Shown piece after piece: positions 46,217 through 56,900 of a DNA stretch of 64,000 nucleotides. Each line of letters starts with the position of its first letter. Position 1 is the stretch's first letter. The position numbers and the translations under genes are program-made. The notes beneath the pieces are model-generated. The model made no database searches. It was not told the DNA's origin and saw nothing but the letters and a program-made list of their open reading frames with translations. The stretch comes from Fallopia convolvulus (taxonomy: Eukaryota; Streptophyta; Magnoliopsida; Caryophyllales; Polygonaceae): NCBI GenBank assembly GCA_964016875.1, contig OZ024736.1, positions 38,968,707-39,032,706 of the forward strand. Reading direction: 5' to 3'.

Positions 46217-46592
46217 CTAATCGGAGCGCTTAGAAGCGATCAAATTTCTCCAGAGATAGCGGCCGCTGGCCATGTCCACGCACGTCCAGAATCCCGATCC
46301 AATCGTCGAAACCACCTGACCGCGAAATCCGAACCAATCGTAATTCGTAAGAACAAGAAAAGCTACAATTTCACCCCTAAATTGAATTGAAGAGAAAGAA
46401 AGAGGAGCGTTGCAAGGAAACCAGTACCTTGGAAGATCTTGGAGAAGCATCAGAATCGGCGGAAGAGGCGGCGTTGAGAGAATCTCCATTGGCATTGTCG
46501 TCGAATTCGGGCTGATTCTTGAGGTTCTTGAGGAGAAAGAATCCAGCGAGGGTGGCGGACAAGAAGATGAGGATAATTCGCAAGGGGCACAT
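46217..46592 (-). CDS. Small single-pass membrane protein, unnamed plant family
   Basis: Two exons, 46592-46428 and 46315-46217, give 87 aa. The first ATG is at 46590-46592 (MCPLRIILIFLSATLAGFFLL). Residues 4-22 form one hydrophobic membrane segment at the very N-terminus (signal anchor). A polar Ser/Asp/Asn linker follows, then a conserved C-terminal block, GSGFWTCVDMASGRYLWRNL. I recall short plant proteins with MCPLR and DMASGRYLWR ends, often labelled 'methyltransferase-related', with no demonstrated activity; the protein is far too short to be a methyltransferase. The intron is GT-AG. Function unknown. Confidence 0.8.
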
Positions 46593-46827
46593 TCTCTTTG
46601 ACGATCGAAGAAATCTCGACGCCGACACCGAGGTGGAGAAGTCGGAATTTGATGGGGAAGGGGAAAGTTATAAATGCAGCCCGCAGCCGGTGAGGAAAGT
46701 CAATGGTGGGTGAGCGAAGAGATGTTGCAGAAGACTCGTCAATAAGACGGATGATTGTCCATTTTTGGAAGTTTCTTGGATGAGAAACTGAGATTATGGA
46801 AATAATAATATTTGGCCACCGCTAAAA
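46593..46827 (-). promoter_or_regulatory. Upstream region of the small membrane protein gene
   Basis: About 235 bp lie between the start codon and the adjacent Helitron-like element. The gene-proximal part is rich in CG and GA words, as in a 5' UTR. A GTG in the open frame upstream (46628) is not taken as the start. Confidence 0.3.
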
Positions 46828-47173
46828 TCTCTTCGTATAATATTAGCTTATCTTAGTAAATATTAATCTATCCTAGAACAAATATAAAATAAAAATCAAG
46901 TCTTTGTAAAAATTTAAGTTACATGATAAATTTAAAATATTTTTTAATTTTTTATTTCTCATTTTTAATTCACTTTTATCTTAACCACTTCCCCACTATC
47001 TCAAAAACTACCATCCACTCTTTTCTTCTAAACAAATTAAAATTTTATAATTTTTATTACTAAAGAAAATAAGATTCAATCATAAAAATTTATTCGAAAT
47101 AAATATTTAAATAATAAGTTAGAAATAAAATTATTTTAAAATATACTCGTACAAGGTACGAGAATAACACTAG
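46828..47173 (+). mobile_element. Helitron-like element, family D (346 bp)
   Basis: The 3' end has a perfect short hairpin, CTCGTACAAGGTACGAG, followed by AATAACA and CTAG (47170-47173), then T. A TC preceded by A at 46828 (TCTCTTCGTATAATATTAG) is the best 5' end, but it is not confirmed by a second copy in the window. Body AT-rich and non-coding. Confidence 0.62.
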
Positions 47174-47458
47174 TTAATGGTTAAATTGATTCACATTTTA
47201 ATTTTATGTTGTTTTTTCAATAGTATTTCTCTATAGGTATGAACGGGAAGTTGGACAAGAGCATCAAAAACAGGTAATTTTATGTGAGTTATTATATGTC
47301 GATATTGGGTTTACTTACTGTAAAGTTTAACAAAAACATTACTATCGGTAAATTTAGATACATTTCGACCATTTAAAAATAATTAAACAACTAAATATAA
47401 TTTGTTTTCTCCTTATTAACTAGTGATTTTTTTATATATTTTTCCTTAAAATTCACTA
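47174..47458. other. Interval with an exon-like scrap
   Basis: At 47237-47273 a 37-nt stretch (starting GTATGAACGGGAAG) is bounded by TATAG and CAG|GTAATT, like a small exon. No gene can be built around it. The rest is AT-rich and unassigned. Confidence 0.25.
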
Positions 47459-47647
47459 CTACCTACCTCGTTACAAAATATTCGTTATTTTACATCATTT
47501 CACATTTGTTAAGAAAAGTAGTATATTGACATATATAATCCTATTTATTATTCGATTTTATTTTATTTTTCAATGTTACTACTAATAAATCTTCTTTTGT
47601 ATAAAAAAACAAGTCTAAAATCCACAAATATTATAAAACGGAGGGAG
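47459..47647. mobile_element. Stowaway-type MITE (about 189 bp)
   Basis: The right end, read as complement, is CTCCCTCCGTTTTATAATAT preceded by TA, the classic Stowaway terminus. The left end, CTACCTACCTCGTTACAAAATATT, also after TA, is a diverged partner. AT-rich and non-coding. Confidence 0.6.
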
Positions 47648-48164
47648 TAATTTATAATAAGATTTTAGAACTCTACCCTTGAAGCAAATTAGTTCTATGG
47701 TATACGACATTGATAATTTAAGTGTTTTGTGGTATACAACACTTATTTCCTAGTATAGTAATTTTATTTCCTACTATATTCTAATAGAATTTCGTTTCCT
47801 AACGACATTAAGAAACTAACAATTACTAAAAATTCAAATGCAGTTAGAAAGTTTGATAATAAAAATTGTAGATAGAAAAGAGTATATGGCGGCTAACGAT
47901 ATCAAGTAGTGTTCGTGGTTCGGTGGCATCAATTTTGGTTTTTGTTAAGAATCCAAATGTGGAAATTAAAACAGGAGGAAGGGTCTCTAGCGCTTTCTAG
48001 GATTTTGTCTGGCGATTGACCAGTTCTGTACTGTCCTCTTCCATTTTGTGACAGTTACACTCAGTTTTCATTGGTTGTCCGGCCAAATCACAATCTACTC
48101 CATCTCCCTTCCTTCTCTTCCTCCTTTGTTCTCTCTTGTTTCTCTATTCTTGTTGGTTTTTTCA
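47648..48164. other. Interval before the L1 ORF1 remnant
   Basis: No open frame of note. The last 150 bp (from about 48000) are pyrimidine-rich and may be the 5' UTR of the L1 whose ORF1 follows. No upstream boundary or duplication was found. Confidence 0.35.
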
Positions 48165-48416
48165 TGGATCCTCCTTCAGATCTTTCTGTTACTAAACAAG
48201 CGGCAGTTCTTATGTCTCTTGGGGATTCTACTCTCCCTTCATCCCGATTTGATCTCTATTTAGTTGGGAAATCACTTATCCCACACAAACGAACATCAAT
48301 GGCCTTTGTATAGATTTTTCTTCTTCCCCGTTTTGGATTCAAATTCGGGATTTGGCTTTTGGATTGCAAAGTGAATCTATAGGGATTAGTGGCAATTGGA
48401 AATTATATTTGGCGTT

Positions 48417-48512
48417 ATTTTTTTTTTGTGAAGGGCACTGCTCATGAGAGTCGAACTATCTGGGCTTTGGGTACTATCGGAGGCTTAACCGCTTGACTAG
48501 ATACCCGAAGAC
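48417..48512 (-). mobile_element. tRNA-derived SINE, short, with poly(A)
   Basis: On the minus strand the sequence starts GGGTATCTAGTCAAGCGG and contains TAGTCAAGCGG, an exact match to the Pol III A box (TRGYNNARNGG), and GTTCGACTC, matching the B box, about 30 nt later. It ends in a run of A (T at 48417-48426). Flanks TTTGGCGTTAT and TTGGGCATTAT look like a blurred target duplication. The body is only about 90 bp. A decayed tRNA gene is the alternative, but the A tail favours a SINE. Confidence 0.7.
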
Positions 48513-48541
48513 TATTGGGCATTATCTTGAATATGATGAAT

Positions 48542-48803
48542 TAGTGATGGCCATTAGTGCGGGTCAGCCCAGCCCAGCCCGGCCCAGCCCACAATTGTGG
48601 GCCAAAATGGCCCGGGTTGGGGAATTGTGGCCCAGCCCGGTCGGGCCCGGGCCAGCCCGGCCCGGCCCGGAAATTTAATAAAGGACCGGGCCTATATATA
48701 TCAGCCCGGCCCGGCCCGCTCCAGCCCGGTACAATACCGGGCCGGTCCCGGGCCCTACTTCTCCGGCCCGGCCCGGTGATAGCCCGGCCCATGTCCATGC
48801 CTA
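48542..48803. mobile_element. GC-rich hAT-type MITE (262 bp) inside L1 ORF1
   Basis: A perfect 8-bp duplication, TGATGAAT (48534-48541 and 48804-48811), flanks it. Ends are TAGTGATGGCCAT and the complement of ATGTCCATGCCTA (10 of 13 matching). The interior is built of GCCCGGCCC words on both arms, so it is open in several frames that are not genes. Confidence 0.9.
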
Positions 48804-49439
48804 TGATGAATTGGATCTACTTTGTTTGGATTCTATGATGCTGATTCAGATGGATATTGTTGTTTCCACAACCCTCACACGAGGAACGATGCTTTCTGTT
48901 GGTGAGTCTCTTCAATGGATTGGTATCCAGTTTGAGGAGCTCCCTTATTTTTGCTTAAGTTATGGAAAACTTGGATATCTTCTCAAGATTTGTCCCACTA
49001 TTGGAGTCGCCAAAAGTATGTCTAGTTCAAAATCGTATGGTGCTTGGCTCAGGACTGAATCGTTTGTGCGTCGAACACCTACTCGGCTACTCGTATTGTT
49101 GACAAGGACCAGGGACATGTGTAGATTGATTCAAAGGGATATATCAAGGTCCTCTGTTTTGTTTGCTATTGTGTTCTATTGTTTAGTATCAAGCTTTAGA
49201 TGGCAGATTTCAGTTCTTCATCTACGTTCAATTGCATCTAATCAAAACCGTCCTCACAACTACATTGAATCGATAGACCCTCTCGTGAAAAACGGTAAGA
49301 AACAGCGAAGTAAAAGAGGGTATACGGAAGCATCATATTTTATTTATATTGATTATAGTTTTTTTTATTAGGAGTTGTTTATTTTATGATTTTGATCCAA
49401 TTTCATATGTATTCTTCTCTTTTCAAAATCTCTTGTACC

Positions 49440-50019
49440 CAAGGTTGTCATGATCGGGATTCTTGGATCGGATCGTAAGGGGGTAGTAGGATCGGATCGT
49501 AGAATCGAATCGTTAGGAATGTAAGATCCTACTACATTAATAAAATAATGAAAGAACTAATATTAATATGTTGTATATCACTCAAATATGAAAGTTAATC
49601 ATTAAAAAACATATATATTATTCATAAAATACCCCAAAGGCAACAAATCCATATATAAGATGAAATATTTTTTTTAATACTTTAATACGTTTCTTTTAAG
49701 AAGAGATAGCAAGAATGCAATTTTCATGTTTTTGAATTTTTATATAAATTTTAAGTAAATAATGAGTTATTTATAAATAATTTAATGTATTAAGTTAACG
49801 AGTTAGTAGCTAAAGTGGACAAAAATATCTAAAATGATGATTTGTAACTTAATTTGTGTGATTTAGTAGGATCTCACGATCCTAAGTACGATTCTACTAC
49901 GATCCTGAACGATCCTACTACGATCCTACTTGTTACGATTCACTACGCACGATCCGAGTCGTTTTGTGAAATCCGGTTCGTAGGATCGTACGATCTGGAT
50001 CGCGCTTTTGATAACCTTG
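49440..50019. mobile_element. hAT-type MITE with GATCC-rich arms (580 bp)
   Basis: Ends CAAGGTTGTCA and the complement of TGATAACCTTG, flanked by a perfect 8-bp duplication CTTGTACC (49432-49439 and 50020-50027). Both arms contain many copies of GGATCG/CGATCC words, the right arm repeating ACGATCCTACTACGATCC. The centre is AT-rich. No coding capacity. Confidence 0.92.
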
Positions 50020-50027
50020 CTTGTACC

Positions 50028-51014
50028 TATTAATTAATGACTTATTTTTACCTTAAAATAATGTCGAATTTAAAATCCTATCTAGAAAAGTATAAACCCT
50101 TTTAAAACATAATTAAAAAATCTAAATACAAAATTATTGTATTATCTTTATAAAAATAGGGTTCCTAACCTATGCTTTCAGATTTTTTTTTATAAAAATA
50201 GCGAAACTGGCAAAATTGTCAACATCTTTATTTTGCGAAACGCTGTATAGCTTTTTCACCTACTCGAGTTAAGTGGCCACAACTTATAGCTGTTAAAATT
50301 GTCATTAACAAATACCAGAAAAAAAAAAACAATAGTATTATTTTGCAATACTTTACATCTGTTGTTCAACCACTCCAAGCCTTTGATCAGATCAATTGAA
50401 CCACTTTTTCCGAACCAAGTTTAGTTGCGATTTGCGAGGGCTTTCCTCGTTGCTGCAACGCGTCTTCGTCTTCGTGTCACATTTCTCCGTCCTGTTGCAA
50501 AATTTTGTCGTATGACATGAAGTTAAGGGCTTGAGATTATCCCTATGAAGTTTCAGACCTCTGCATTATGCAAGCAACGTCTTAATGAAATATACATATC
50601 ACTAGATTTAATGCTTCCTGATCCTGGCTCCACCATGAAATCAAGCTACTTGTTAATCCCTCAAATGTAAAACATTGAAATGAGCCGAACTCGATGACCC
50701 ACAAAAATAACGGGCAGGGTAGGCTTCAATTCGGGTCGATTAACTAGATCACCCTTCAAATGGAAAACATTATTCTAACTGTGGAATTCCTTTGGTTTAC
50801 AAAATTGAAATTATTTTAATAATCAATAATAATATGTTTAAAACAAGGCTGTTGATCCATTGTGATGATGTGATGACCGGCATCATGCTTGACATTGCCA
50901 ATAATACCCAAAGCTTTCCTGCCTGACCCAATTGACAGATCTAATTCCGGCCAAGTAAGCTGACAAGATATACAAAAGATAGATGTGAAGGTGAATCAAT
51001 TCACCTGATCAGAT
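50028..51014. other. Intergenic region downstream of EngB
   Basis: No open frame or paired repeat is recognised. It should contain the EngB polyadenylation site at its right end. Confidence 0.4.
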
Positions 51015-54000
51015 TTATGGCTTCACGAATCTGGCAAGTTTGGCGAGCACTGTTCTTAAACTCCTGATGCCAGCACCAGACTTTGAGCTAACCATCATCT
51101 AGAGATGAACCAGTTAAAAAGCATATCAGAGGAAGATTAAAAAAAAACAAGTTTAGTTGTTAAAAAGTAGGTGAAAGTTTTCCAATCTTACCACTGGTTG
51201 AACAACTGACTTGTTCTGCTTGAGGGTCTGAAAAAACCATACATACATCTTTTATCATGTCTTCATTCACACGGAAAAGAAGACAGTAATTATAATTTCT
51301 AAGGAACCAACAAGAACTTACCTCTTCAATTTGCATAGCTCGGCGTGCAACGTCAATGGGGAAAACAACATCTGTTTTAGTTAAAACGACCTGATACTTG
51401 GTCTGTGATCTGCAAATATATAATAACAAATAAATAAAAAAACTTTTACACACAAAAGACAATTGTAACATAGCATGATAGGATAACCTCAAATATATCA
51501 AGTAACGGGGGCTTCAGTACTTTTTTACAGCTGCTCATGGGTCAGTATACCAATGATGCTGACAGTCATACACTTGACAGTCGCATTTAACAATTAGCAC
51601 GGGATGATCTTGCACATTTGACAATTTGAGCAAATAATGTGTTTGTTAAAATCGAAGATCGCTATTTTCTAGCATAATGGTAACCCATCCAGAATGCCAT
51701 CTACACTTTAACCCAACATGGCCTCATAGTTGAAGGCCAAGCTCTATCAACAAGGGTTAGGGTTTCAACTTTCAAAACTAAGCCTTTTGCAAAATGACCT
51801 CCTCACATGGTCTTTCATGTGTATGATAAAAAGACGCATCAATGGGAAAAACATAAAAAGATTTCATGAATACCTTTCCATCAAATTGATTAGTTCTTGA
51901 TCCCTAGGCTTCATACCCCACTTTGTGTCAATTAGGAGGCAAACACGCTTCAGTCCTACTCTGGTGGAAACATACTCTTTAACCTGCAAAATCCAAAGTT
52001 TGAATTATGAAAGTGAAACTTGGGGAGCCAGCTTTAAGAAAAGCTTTAGAACGATAGAGAGGTGGAATACAAAATGCTAGAAGGAAAAGATTTACCACGA
52101 AAACTATATACTACAAGATTATTTGCATAGATTAGTCACTGTTTCATAGAAGAACTAAAAGATCCAGTTGGTCAAAAATAAATCTGTACAAATTTCAGAC
52201 CATTATGTTTTGTGCAATTAGCATCAGTGCAACACTATATGGAATTATGAATAGTAAAAACTAAAAAACAGTTCATTTCAATGATTTCATCATAAATAAG
52301 GAGAAAAGGTTAAGGGCACCTACCATGATTTTTTTTTTTTTTGAAAGTGCGACAATTCATTCATGTTAAGTGATAGAAATACATTCCTAGATATTACAAG
52401 TTTCTCTACAATCCCAACCTCCTAAGCCAACGCTTAGTTTCCCCATTGTCTTTCGACCATCTCGCTTTGATACAGTTGTGAACATGGTTTACAACCATTA
52501 AAGCACATTCACTAGGCTCTATCCATTTCTGTTGAAACGTACATGAGTTTCTATTAACACAGCGATTGCAAAAAATTGAAAGACTTTGTATGTGCAGTTA
52601 TAGTGTAAACAGATTTTTTAATGGATCAATTATCAAGCAAGAGAACAGAGACATTCCCATCCTTGACATTATAAAGACAAAAACAAGCGTTTACATTTGT
52701 TAAATACTTACAAGCTCTTCCCAAGCATCCTTGACTTCTTCTTTTGCATAAGCAAAGCCATAACCAGGTAAATCCACCAAGGAGAGCTTTGGCCCGAGCT
52801 CAAAGAAATTGATTGTCTGCAGATATATAGCTAATTATTTATAACAGCTGAAAAGTAAGAGGTTCTGAGTTAGCAATTTTCATTCCAAGTTCATGTTGGA
52901 AGAGGACCTGAGTAAGACCAGGCTTATCTGATGTCCGAACAACACCCCACTGTCTTGTAAGTGCATTCAGTAGTGATGACTTCCCAACATTTGATCTGCC
53001 TGGAGTTTAGAAACCAATTCAGTGCATTTGTTATAACATCATAGAGAATGAGCGCATATATATATGGACAGAGGGTAAAAAATTTGCTTTCTCAAAACGA
53101 AATTGTAACAACATATTAAAACAAACCCCTAAAATCAAGTCTAAACCACTTGACAAAACTATCACTAGTCGAAAGTCCCAGTCAACAGAGTCTAAATTTG
53201 CAGGAGATGGTAGTTTAGATTTGCAAAGATAAATTAATAATATATGCTGACATTTTCAATAATTTCTCAGAAGAAAAACTAACATCAGCTGGAGAATCAA
53301 CAGCAAGAAACAGTAGAGAAAACTACAATCCTCACTCATATAAGAGTGTTCAGTTTTGGTAGCAGTATAAGCTAAGGAGAGACAGAGAGAGGAAGGAGAT
53401 AGACCTGCAAATGCAATCTCTGGAGCATCAGCCGGTGGAAAGGACGATGAGGCCTTTGCAGCAGCATAAAATGTCAATTTATTTTTGAAGATCTGCACAA
53501 AACATTAAACTAAGAATTAGCTACTCCAATCAACTAAGGATCAGGATCACTTTAAGCAGTAAAAAATGAATGTAGTACACCACTTTACCATATGACAGCA
53601 AACCAAGAACATAAAGCGGTAAATACGTCACCAAACTTGGAGACATCCAGACATTACATTATGAAGTACTAGGTACAAGTTCAACATCTTTAAACATCCC
53701 AAGATTTAGTTTTTATATCAAGTGGGTTTCAAATTAGATTGGGTACAAGAGTAATATGATACAAAATTATCAATTTGCATGCTGCAGTAACTTGGACATC
53801 AAAGCCAATGGGTAATCAATCCCTGGAAGTATAGCAAGTATACAAACTTGAAACTTAAGATCAAAAAAGAGAGAATGAGTCAAGAGATACAAGCATTACA
53901 CTTTCTTCCATTCGTTCTCTATCAGAGCTAGTAGAGGAAGGGATATTATCTAACGGTGCAGGAAGGTCAATGTTGTATCCAGCCCTCTGCAATTCGATTG

Positions 54001-55038
54001 AGCGCCTCCGTCCCAGCATCTGTCAACAATAGAAACATCCTACTTTTTAAATACATTCTCCAGCACACTGATTAAGTGCAAGCTCAACAGTTGTAAGAAA
54101 CGCATTACATTTTCTTCTACGAAAGTTAGGATAGACGGGCTAGGCTTGATTGCTCTGAATTGAGCGTTCATTGATAGTTCAGCCTTCTCAGAATCTTCTT
54201 TTTTCTTCTCCTCGTGCGTTTCTGGCATCAACTTACATGTAAAAACCCTAAAAAACACAGAGGCAAACATGCAAAGAAGATGGATAGGAGGAGGAAACTA
54301 ACCATTTAGGGCAACAGAATCGTCCAGACGCTTATTGGAAATATCGTAGGGGTCCAAGCGAATTCCGATCCTCTTCCTCCCCCGCTTGGGCCGATCACCG
54401 ATTGACACCCCCGCAGATTGTTCCTTGAAGCTCTTCTTTCCCTCCGTCTTCCTCCCCCGATTGGACCGATCATCGATTGCTACCTCCGCGGATTCTTCCT
54501 TGAAACTCTTCTTTCCCTCCGTCTTCCTCCCTCGCTTGGCCCGATCATCGATTGCCACCTCCGTAGATTCTTCATTGTATCTCTTCTTTCCCTCCGATTT
54601 CGTCCATAGCTGATTCTTCTTGGTTTTGAGATTAAAATCACCGCTGCTCTTCTTTCCCTCTGATTTCGTCCATAGCTGCTTTTTCTCGGTTTTGAGAATG
54701 AACTCACCACTGTTCATCTTTCCCTCCGATTTCGTCCGTAGCTGCCTCTTCTTCTCGGTTATGAGATTGGGTTCACCACTGCTCTTCGTATCACCACTCG
54801 ATTGGTTCCTGTATTGAGTTTTTGGTTTGGGCAACTCTCTTTTGGAATACTTACCCGACGCTGAAAACGTTTTGGGAGTAAACTTGGACTTCGAATTGGG
54901 CGATTTGGGGCCATCATTTTCGGCCGAATCGGTCTTCCTTTTCCTGGAAAACCCTTTGATTGTCAGCTTGAACTTACTCTTGCTAACATCAGTTCCATTT
55001 CGGGGGCTTGCTTTGCTTCTAGGGCTTAGATTCGGCAT
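51015..55038 (-). CDS. engB: EngB/YihA-type GTPase with long basic N-terminal extension
   Basis: Ten exons join in frame: 55038-54303, 54221-54109, 54019-53900, 53492-53405, 52999-52908, 52816-52712, 51983-51874, 51409-51322, 51227-51192, 51098-51015, giving 523 aa. The C-terminal 200 residues are a complete TRAFAC GTPase: G1 GRSNVGKSS (353-361), G3 DLPGYG (398-403), G4 TKTD (465-468), G5 SSKSGAG (500-506). EngB proteins assist assembly of the large ribosomal subunit in bacteria and organelles. The first 245 residues, in exon 1, are unusual: Lys/Arg/Ser-rich, with two repeat types, a roughly 25-residue unit (RGRKTEGKKSFKEESAEVAI type, three copies) and a QLWTKSEGKK unit (three copies). The extension recalls the Arabidopsis EngB-3 type. 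The start (MPNLSPRSKASPRNG) is the first ATG. Localisation is unclear. Intron 6 contains an L1 tail. Confidence 0.93.
52329..52535 (-). mobile_element. Short L1 3' end in EngB intron 6
   Basis: A T-run (52329-52342) is the complement of a poly(A) tail. The following sequence shares CGACCATCTCGCTTTGATA and surrounding words with the 3' part of the L1 at 23622-24706. Flanks CTACCATGA (about 52320) and CGTACATGA (about 52537) may be the target duplication. It lies in the same orientation as the gene and does not touch splice sites. Confidence 0.65.
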
Positions 55039-55329
55039 TGTAGTGTAGCGGCCACTGTAGTACTTGTATCAAGTTTGCCCTTCAATTACTTTCGGGTCTC
55101 CAATACTCAGTTTGTCGAGAGCAACGAACGATGGTTTCTGGCTTCTGCTAGACTGCTACTCTACTGGGGTTTTTGATGGCATTTTTCTAGGGTTTAATGT
55201 TTTCAGGGTTTATCTCGGGGTTTATGGTCACACGTACTGCACGTGATAATAGCAAGACATGAAAAAATGGTTGCATAGAGTGCGTACTGCACGTGATCCT
55301 TCTAACCAGGCTCTTTCCACACATTCGGG
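55039..55329 (-). promoter_or_regulatory. EngB upstream region
   Basis: About 290 bp between the start codon and the hAT terminus. The phrase GTACTGCACGTGAT occurs twice (about 55234 and 55284), each containing the G-box-like core CACGTG. No clear TATA box. Whether these act on EngB is not known. Confidence 0.4.
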
Positions 55330-55479
55330 TAGAGGTGTGTCCAGTTCCTCGGAACCCCGAAACCGGAATCGAGAACCCCCGGTTTCTCGGTTTCGGTTCG
55401 GTTCCGGTTTTTCCGGTTCGGTTCGGTTCTATCAAATTTGAAAAAAAATTGAAGTTTTCTGCTCAAATCGCGAATGCGG

Positions 55480-55620
55480 TGTTAGAGCACCGCGGTCGCG
55501 GGATGTCGGCCGCGATCGAGGTGTTAGAGCACCGCGGTCGGCCGCGATCGAGGTGTTAGAGCACCGCGGTCGCAGTCCATCCTCTGCGATTGTTGTACGA
55601 TCGCGGTTTGTGGTTCTAAT
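55480..55620. repeat. CG-rich subterminal repeats of the hAT element, end 1
   Basis: Repeated GAGCACCGCGGTCG and GGCCGCGATCGAGGTGTTA units (three copies). They consist of CCGCGGTCGCGG-type imperfect palindromes and correspond in kind to repeats at 56128-56215 and 60905-61020. Subterminal repeats bind transposase in other hAT elements such as Ac; that role here is inference. Confidence 0.7.
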
Positions 55621-55779
55621 AGCTATTTTAGCCTATTTTCGGCCGGTTTGGGAAGAGAAGGGGTGGGAGAAGAAGGGCTTGAACTTGATATTAAGTTGTC
55701 TACGTATCCTCTCGGGGTCATAGAGGAATCAAAGCCCACGTAGTTCTCTTACCTTCGATGTGCAACCCCGCTTGGCCAC

Positions 55780-55980
55780 TTACCTACGGTTAAGTTGGAT
55801 GTCATGCTTGGTCTTTAAATGATGAGTGATGGTTCCATAACCTCCACTCGGCGACCATTGGTACCTCTTGGAACAATAGTTGCACTTAACCTCACATCGG
55901 CCTCGTTCATCCAATACGTTGTCTTTGGTGAAGTGATTTGTGAAAATTTCGAATTTCAACCCTCGACCTTGGTTTTCCAT
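55780..55980 (-). pseudogene. hAT BED zinc-finger N-terminal fragment
   Basis: The minus strand reads MENQGRGLKFEIF, then a BED-type finger CEVKCNYCSKRYQW with H-H-LKTKH at the expected spacing, and stops after DIQLNRR. This is the N-terminus of a hAT transposase, directly followed by the 3'-UTR-like block, so the rest of the gene has been deleted from this copy. Confidence 0.82.
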
Positions 55981-56127
55981 ATTTGAAAATGATTATGAAA
56001 TGAAGTATTCAAAAGAAATAAAAGAGTATGAGTAGTGAGATTGGTATAAATTAAATTGAAGGTGAGATATGATATTTATATGGATAAATGGATTAGAAAT
56101 AGCCGTTGAATTTGAAAAATGTAGCCG

Positions 56128-56215
56128 TTGGAATGCAACCGCGGTCGCGGTATGAGAGGACTGCGGTCGCGGGAAGTCGATCGCGATCGCGGTTCTAAAG
56201 CTCCGCGGTCGCGGT
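56128..56215. repeat. CG-rich repeats at the internal hAT junction
   Basis: CCGCGGTCGCGG, GACTGCGGTCGCGGG, TCGCGATCGCGG and CTCCGCGGTCGCGG lie next to two copies of TAGCCGTTG. They abut the second 3'-UTR-like block on one side and the 5' region of the BED fragment on the other, marking where the two hAT copies are fused without an intervening terminus. Confidence 0.7.
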
Positions 56216-56385
56216 TTGTGGTTCTAATGGCTATTTTAGCCTATTCCAACCGGTTTGGGAAGAAGGGGTGGGAGAAGAAGGACTTGAACTTGATATTAAG
56301 TTGCCTACGTATCCTCTCGGGGTCATAGAGAATCAGCCCACGTAGTTCTATTACCTTCGATATGAAACCCCATTTGGCAACTTAC

Positions 56386-56586
56386 CTAAGACGACCCGGC
56401 GGAAGAAGCTTGGCTTGCGTTGTCCTCTATTACATCATCGGATGACTTCGTAAAGTTCATTGATTGTGATCTAATTTCCGCCCTCTTCCAATCGTCCACA
56501 CAAACTTGGGCTTCCAATACTTCGGGTGCTAATCTTGATCTCCTATCGTCTATGATATGGCCGCCTTGGCTAAACTTTTGCTCCAC
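56386..56586 (-). pseudogene. hAT transposase C-terminal dimerisation fragment
   Basis: Reads MEQKFSQGGHIIDDRRSRL, LAPEVLEAQVCVDDWKRAEI, the end of the hAT C-terminal dimerisation domain, then a Ser/Asp-rich tail and stop. It belongs with the middle fragment at 59806-60780, from which the solo-LTR-like element separates it. Sequence at 56587-56900 continues this region in decayed form (LIYDLYKTY). Confidence 0.78.
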
Positions 56587-56900
56587 CGCTACCGTTGAAG
56601 CGGGAACGGCAAGTACTTGAGCGACGATCTTTGCTAGTGTTGGATATGTGTTCTTGTGTTACTTCCACCAATCTAAAATTTCGAAATCATCTACAAACTC
56701 AAAGGTAGTGGTTAGATAAGTATCGAGCTCCGTATCTGAGCTCGTGAATCTTGGTTTTTTTGTAAGATTTTGCAACATATGAGACCCGACGGATAGAAAA
56801 GAACGACGAGATGAGGAGGACGATGGGGTATTTGAGGTGTAGAAGGAACCTCACCACCCATGCTATAAGTCTTGTACAAATCATAGATAAGAGATTTAAT

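Larger units (their letters stand above)
48165..49372 (+). pseudogene. Dead L1 ORF1 (DUF4283 / CCHC knuckle type)
   Basis: Starts MDPPSDLSVTKQ and continues SRFDLYLVGKSLIPHK to a stop at 48311-48313. The next frame has FWIQIRDLAFGLQSESIG, then, after two later insertions (SINE 48417-48512, MITE 48542-48803), HYLEYDELDLLCLD, LSVGESLQWIGIQFEELPYF and a CCHC-like knuckle (CLSYGKLGYLLKICP) in which one Cys is Tyr and the His is Tyr, followed by YGAWLR. This is the order of plant L1 ORF1 RNA-binding proteins. There is an internal deletion, and no ORF2 follows. Confidence 0.75.

Noticed and set aside
48430..48512. Functional tRNA gene on the minus strand
   Set aside because: A and B boxes match, but the cloverleaf does not pair well, the anticodon arm is unclear and an A-run follows; a SINE fits better.
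48541..48838. Open frames on both strands, Pro/Gly/Arg/Ala-rich
   Set aside because: They are produced by GCCCGGCCC repeats of the hAT MITE; no start context or similarity.
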